NCBI GenBank assembly: GCA_017478485.1
Contig: JAFVDI010000002.1
Span: forward strand, 1-61,723
Direction of reading: 5' to 3'
DNA length: 61,723 nucleotides
Source of the DNA: Clostridiales bacterium
GTDB taxonomy: Bacteria > Bacillota > Clostridia > Saccharofermentanales > Saccharofermentanaceae
This document shows positions 59,789-61,723 of this stretch, piece after piece. Below the pieces are notes generated by a model. It was not told the DNA's origin. It saw nothing but the letters and a program-made list of their open reading frames with translations, and did no database searches. Numbering within the stretch: the stretch's first letter is position 1; every line of letters starts with the position of its first letter. Position numbers and translations under genes: made by a program.

Positions 59789-60091
59789 ATGGTCAGACAC
59801 GTTATCGTTTGGACGATCAAAGACGAATACAGTGAAGAAGAAAAAGAGCAGATAAAGAACGGCGTTAAGGAAGGTCTTGAAGGACTCCTTGGAAAGATCC
59901 CGGGACTTGTTGAGATCCGTGTTAATACGACCAGACTTCCGGGTTCGAGCGGCGACGCGATGCTCGATTCACTTTTCGAGGATTTCGATGCGCTCAAAGC
60001 ATACAAGGACCACCCCGCCCATCTTGAAGTGGCCAACGGAAAGGTCAGGCCCTTCATGAAGATACGCAGCAGTTTCGATTTCGAGATCTGA
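59789..60091 (+). CDS. Dabb (stress-responsive A/B barrel) family protein
   Basis: This 100-residue protein has the Dabb pattern: VRHVIVWTIKDEYSEEEKEQI...LLGKIPGLVEIRVN and AYKDHPAHLEVANGKVRPFM with the conserved His in DHPAH. The beta-alpha barrel acts as dimer; activity is unknown in this class. GGAGG lies directly before the ATG. Confidence 0.85.
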   Translation: MVRHVIVWTIKDEYSEEEKEQIKNGVKEGLEGLLGKIPGLVEIRVNTTRLPGSSGDAMLDSLFEDFDALKAYKDHPAHLEVANGKVRPFMKIRSSFDFEI

Positions 60092-60098
60092 TACCGGC

Positions 60099-61723
60099 TT
60101 ATTTTCTTCTCAAGGCATGTTTAGGCTGTTTTAACCATGCCTGAATATCCCAGAATTCAAAGGTCGGTGTAACGTACTTTGAGCCGTCCGTATAGCCTGT
60201 TAAGACTATATCATGACCGTAGTTGTCTTTGCCGACATAGAAATGCACCCAGCCGTGGTGGTTATGATAATCACAGAGCCAGTCTCCGGGTCTGATCTGG
60301 CTGTACGATATGTTCTTTCCGGTCTTGTGAGACAACTCATACATACCGTGGTAAACCTTCTTGTGGAAGAACGAACGCATTACATAGACAACAAAGCCCG
60401 AACAGTCGCATTTCTTCTTTGAGGAACCGCCATATTTGTATTTAATGTCTTTTGAAACCCATAAGCAAGGCATGTATCCATTCCAAAGATTATCGTTGTA
60501 TTCATTGGTGTTCTTTTTGTTATAAGGGAATGTCTTTTTGCACCACGCAGCAAACTTATTTCCTGTTGTTACGAGATACGGTGCAGGAAAATCATCCATT
60601 GACAGAAATGCGTGGTCATTTTCAGAAGTAACTCCGCCATATTCTTTCGGCGGTCTCTGGTTTGAGGGGAGCACGATGAGCTGGATTGCGGAAATGGTCT
60701 GACCGACCTCATCGGTTCCGGCGTAATTCAGCAACTCGTCTTCGAATTTTTCGTTCACCTCCGGTGCCCAGTCCATCCAGCCTTCCTTGGAAGTCTTTAC
60801 CCTGAAATAAAGTCTTAGGCCATTTGCCGAGTAAGGTGTGTCATCTGTATCATTCGGGTTGTAGATATCCATTGTCAGGTTCTCGATCCTCTTACCTGCA
60901 TCGATTATCCTTAGTGAGAACGGAGCATCGTAGGAAACCTTTCCGTCAGTAACGGGTTCACCGAAATCAGGCATATCCACACAGAGGTCAATATAAGTTT
61001 TCGGCAGATTCACTCCGACAGCGATTCCGGTGATCGGTCCTGCAACTTCCAGGACCTCACCGTCAGATTTTATCTCTGACCAGCCTGCTGAAGATTTAAC
61101 CGCATAAGAGACCTTTGCGTTCTCCCCCATCCTGAAAAGTCCCGCTCCGGGAAGAAGAGGCGTTTTCGCATTGATCTGAGTAATGCTGTCAATGCTCTTG
61201 ATCTCTTCAACATTGCCCGGCGCAGCTGAGCCTTTATCAACGAGAACTACCTGGATAGCTTCAAGCTTGTATGAAAGGTCTGATACGCCTGTCTCAGCGC
61301 CGTTCTTTGCCCAGCCGAGCCAGCCTACGGACTGAACGCAGACACGGTAGTAGACATCGTAGTGATCAGCGACTTCGCCTGTGAGCCTGATCGCGACAGA
61401 ATCTATTTTCTTGCCCGGAGTTCCGCTCGTCATGCCGTTAGATGACCAGTTCTTTTCGAGGCCGGTCTTCTGTACTTTGGAACGGTATTCGATGCCGCCC
61501 TTGTACTGATTGCCCGTGAGGTTCATCTCGAGGCTGTCGATCTGCTTGGACTTGCCTTGCTGTCCCGCAACACTGCCGTCTTTTGACCATTTGCTGCCCC
61601 AGCCGAGGCTCTCCCTGTGGGCTCTGTAATTGACTGTCGTGGATGTTCCTTCGTTTGCAGGAACTATCCTGATCTTTATCTCTTCGATCATGCGGGAATC
61701 GCTGGGTGATCCTGCAACTGTTC
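60099..61723 (-). CDS. ChW-repeat/NlpC-P60 cell-wall protein, partial
   Basis: The frame is open from the right window edge to the stop at 60099, so the N-terminus is missing. At least four ChW-type repeats are seen (for example VNYRAHRESLGWGSKWSKDG, IEYRSKVQKTGLEKNWSSNG, VYYRVCVQSVGWLGWAKNGA and LRLYFRVKTSKEGWMDWAPE). Next is a linker, then a C-terminal NlpC/P60-like peptidase with catalytic Cys in CDCSGFVVYV and His in HHGWVHFYVG. Such proteins attach to the wall and cut peptidoglycan stem peptides. ChW repeats are typical of Clostridia. The Met at 61691 is internal, since the frame continues upstream with a repeat end (AGSPSDSRM). Confidence 0.85.
   Translation of the reverse strand, partial: TVAGSPSDSRMIEEIKIRIVPANEGTSTTVNYRAHRESLGWGSKWSKDGSVAGQQGKSKQIDSLEMNLTGNQYKGGIEYRSKVQKTGLEKNWSSNGMTSGTPGKKIDSVAIRLTGEVADHYDVYYRVCVQSVGWLGWAKNGAETGVSDLSYKLEAIQVVLVDKGSAAPGNVEEIKSIDSITQINAKTPLLPGAGLFRMGENAKVSYAVKSSAGWSEIKSDGEVLEVAGPITGIAVGVNLPKTYIDLCVDMPDFGEPVTDGKVSYDAPFSLRIIDAGKRIENLTMDIYNPNDTDDTPYSANGLRLYFRVKTSKEGWMDWAPEVNEKFEDELLNYAGTDEVGQTISAIQLIVLPSNQRPPKEYGGVTSENDHAFLSMDDFPAPYLVTTGNKFAAWCKKTFPYNKKNTNEYNDNLWNGYMPCLWVSKDIKYKYGGSSKKKCDCSGFVVYVMRSFFHKKVYHGMYELSHKTGKNISYSQIRPGDWLCDYHNHHGWVHFYVGKDNYGHDIVLTGYTDGSKYVTPTFEFWDIQAWLKQPKHALRRK

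Overview
The window looks like chromosomal DNA of an anaerobic Clostridia-class Firmicute. The evidence is a trimeric [FeFe] hydrogenase operon (hydCBA), a ChW-repeat/NlpC-P60 cell-wall protein, many short lipoproteins, strong AGGAGG-type ribosome sites, T-tailed intrinsic terminators, and no outer-membrane or LPS genes. The species cannot be fixed from the sequence. No rRNA, tRNA, CRISPR array or replication origin was recognised.

Layout. (1) 1-5150 is an AT-rich accessory island: a 5'-truncated AAA ATPase, a DUF4435/TOPRIM-like protein and a small P-loop protein, together resembling a decayed PARIS-type (AriA/AriB) defence locus; then a frameshifted GNAT-PUA-like gene, an ASCH-type gene, an IS3-family insertion sequence and an orphan ribbon-helix-helix protein. 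(2) 5290-9908 holds an intergenic repeat, a GNAT, small membrane proteins, a beta-lactamase-fold serine hydrolase and a doubled zinc-ribbon protein. (3) 9944-19281 is mostly a minus-strand surface-glycan module: a fused GHMP sugar kinase/UTP-sugar-1-phosphate uridylyltransferase, a DPM1/GtrB-like GT2 and three paralogous GT-C membrane glycosyltransferases, interrupted by a DUF4854-like lipoprotein and pilT. (4) 19389-22871 holds a zinc-ribbon membrane protein operon and lipoproteins. (5) 23022-28650 is a two-gene cyclic-di-GMP operon. (6) 28654-31184 holds a PrsW-like membrane protease with zinc ribbons and a beta-helix lipoprotein.

(7) 31339-34829 is an AmmeMemoRadiSam-type operon (LigB-like/AMMECR1 fusion plus radical SAM) joined to a zinc-ribbon acyltransferase. 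(8) 34836-42815 holds a nitrilase-superfamily amidase, several GNATs, a coiled-coil zinc-ribbon protein, an ABC exporter, an SplB-like radical SAM protein and a pseudopilin. (9) 43314-47476 is hydCBA, with strongly biased codons that suggest high expression. (10) 47623-61723 holds membrane proteins, a second zinc-ribbon acyltransferase, an HExxH lipoprotein, an unlisted 55-residue membrane peptide, a phosphoesterase operon, a degenerate-GGDEF/EAL phosphodiesterase, a GT-C-like membrane protein, a MaoC hydratase that has captured the tail of a VOC/glyoxalase gene, and a ChW/NlpC-P60 protein running off the right edge.

Three themes recur. Zinc ribbons are attached to many unrelated proteins (seven in this window). 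Cyclic-di-GMP turnover, PilT and a pseudopilin point to surface motility or attachment. Several genes have a -10 box 3-8 bases before the ATG and no ribosome site, suggesting leaderless mRNAs. The most novel leads are the three-gene defence remnant, the kinase-uridylyltransferase/GT-C glycan module, the AmmeMemoRadiSam-acyltransferase operon, and the dyad between hydC and its divergent neighbour.
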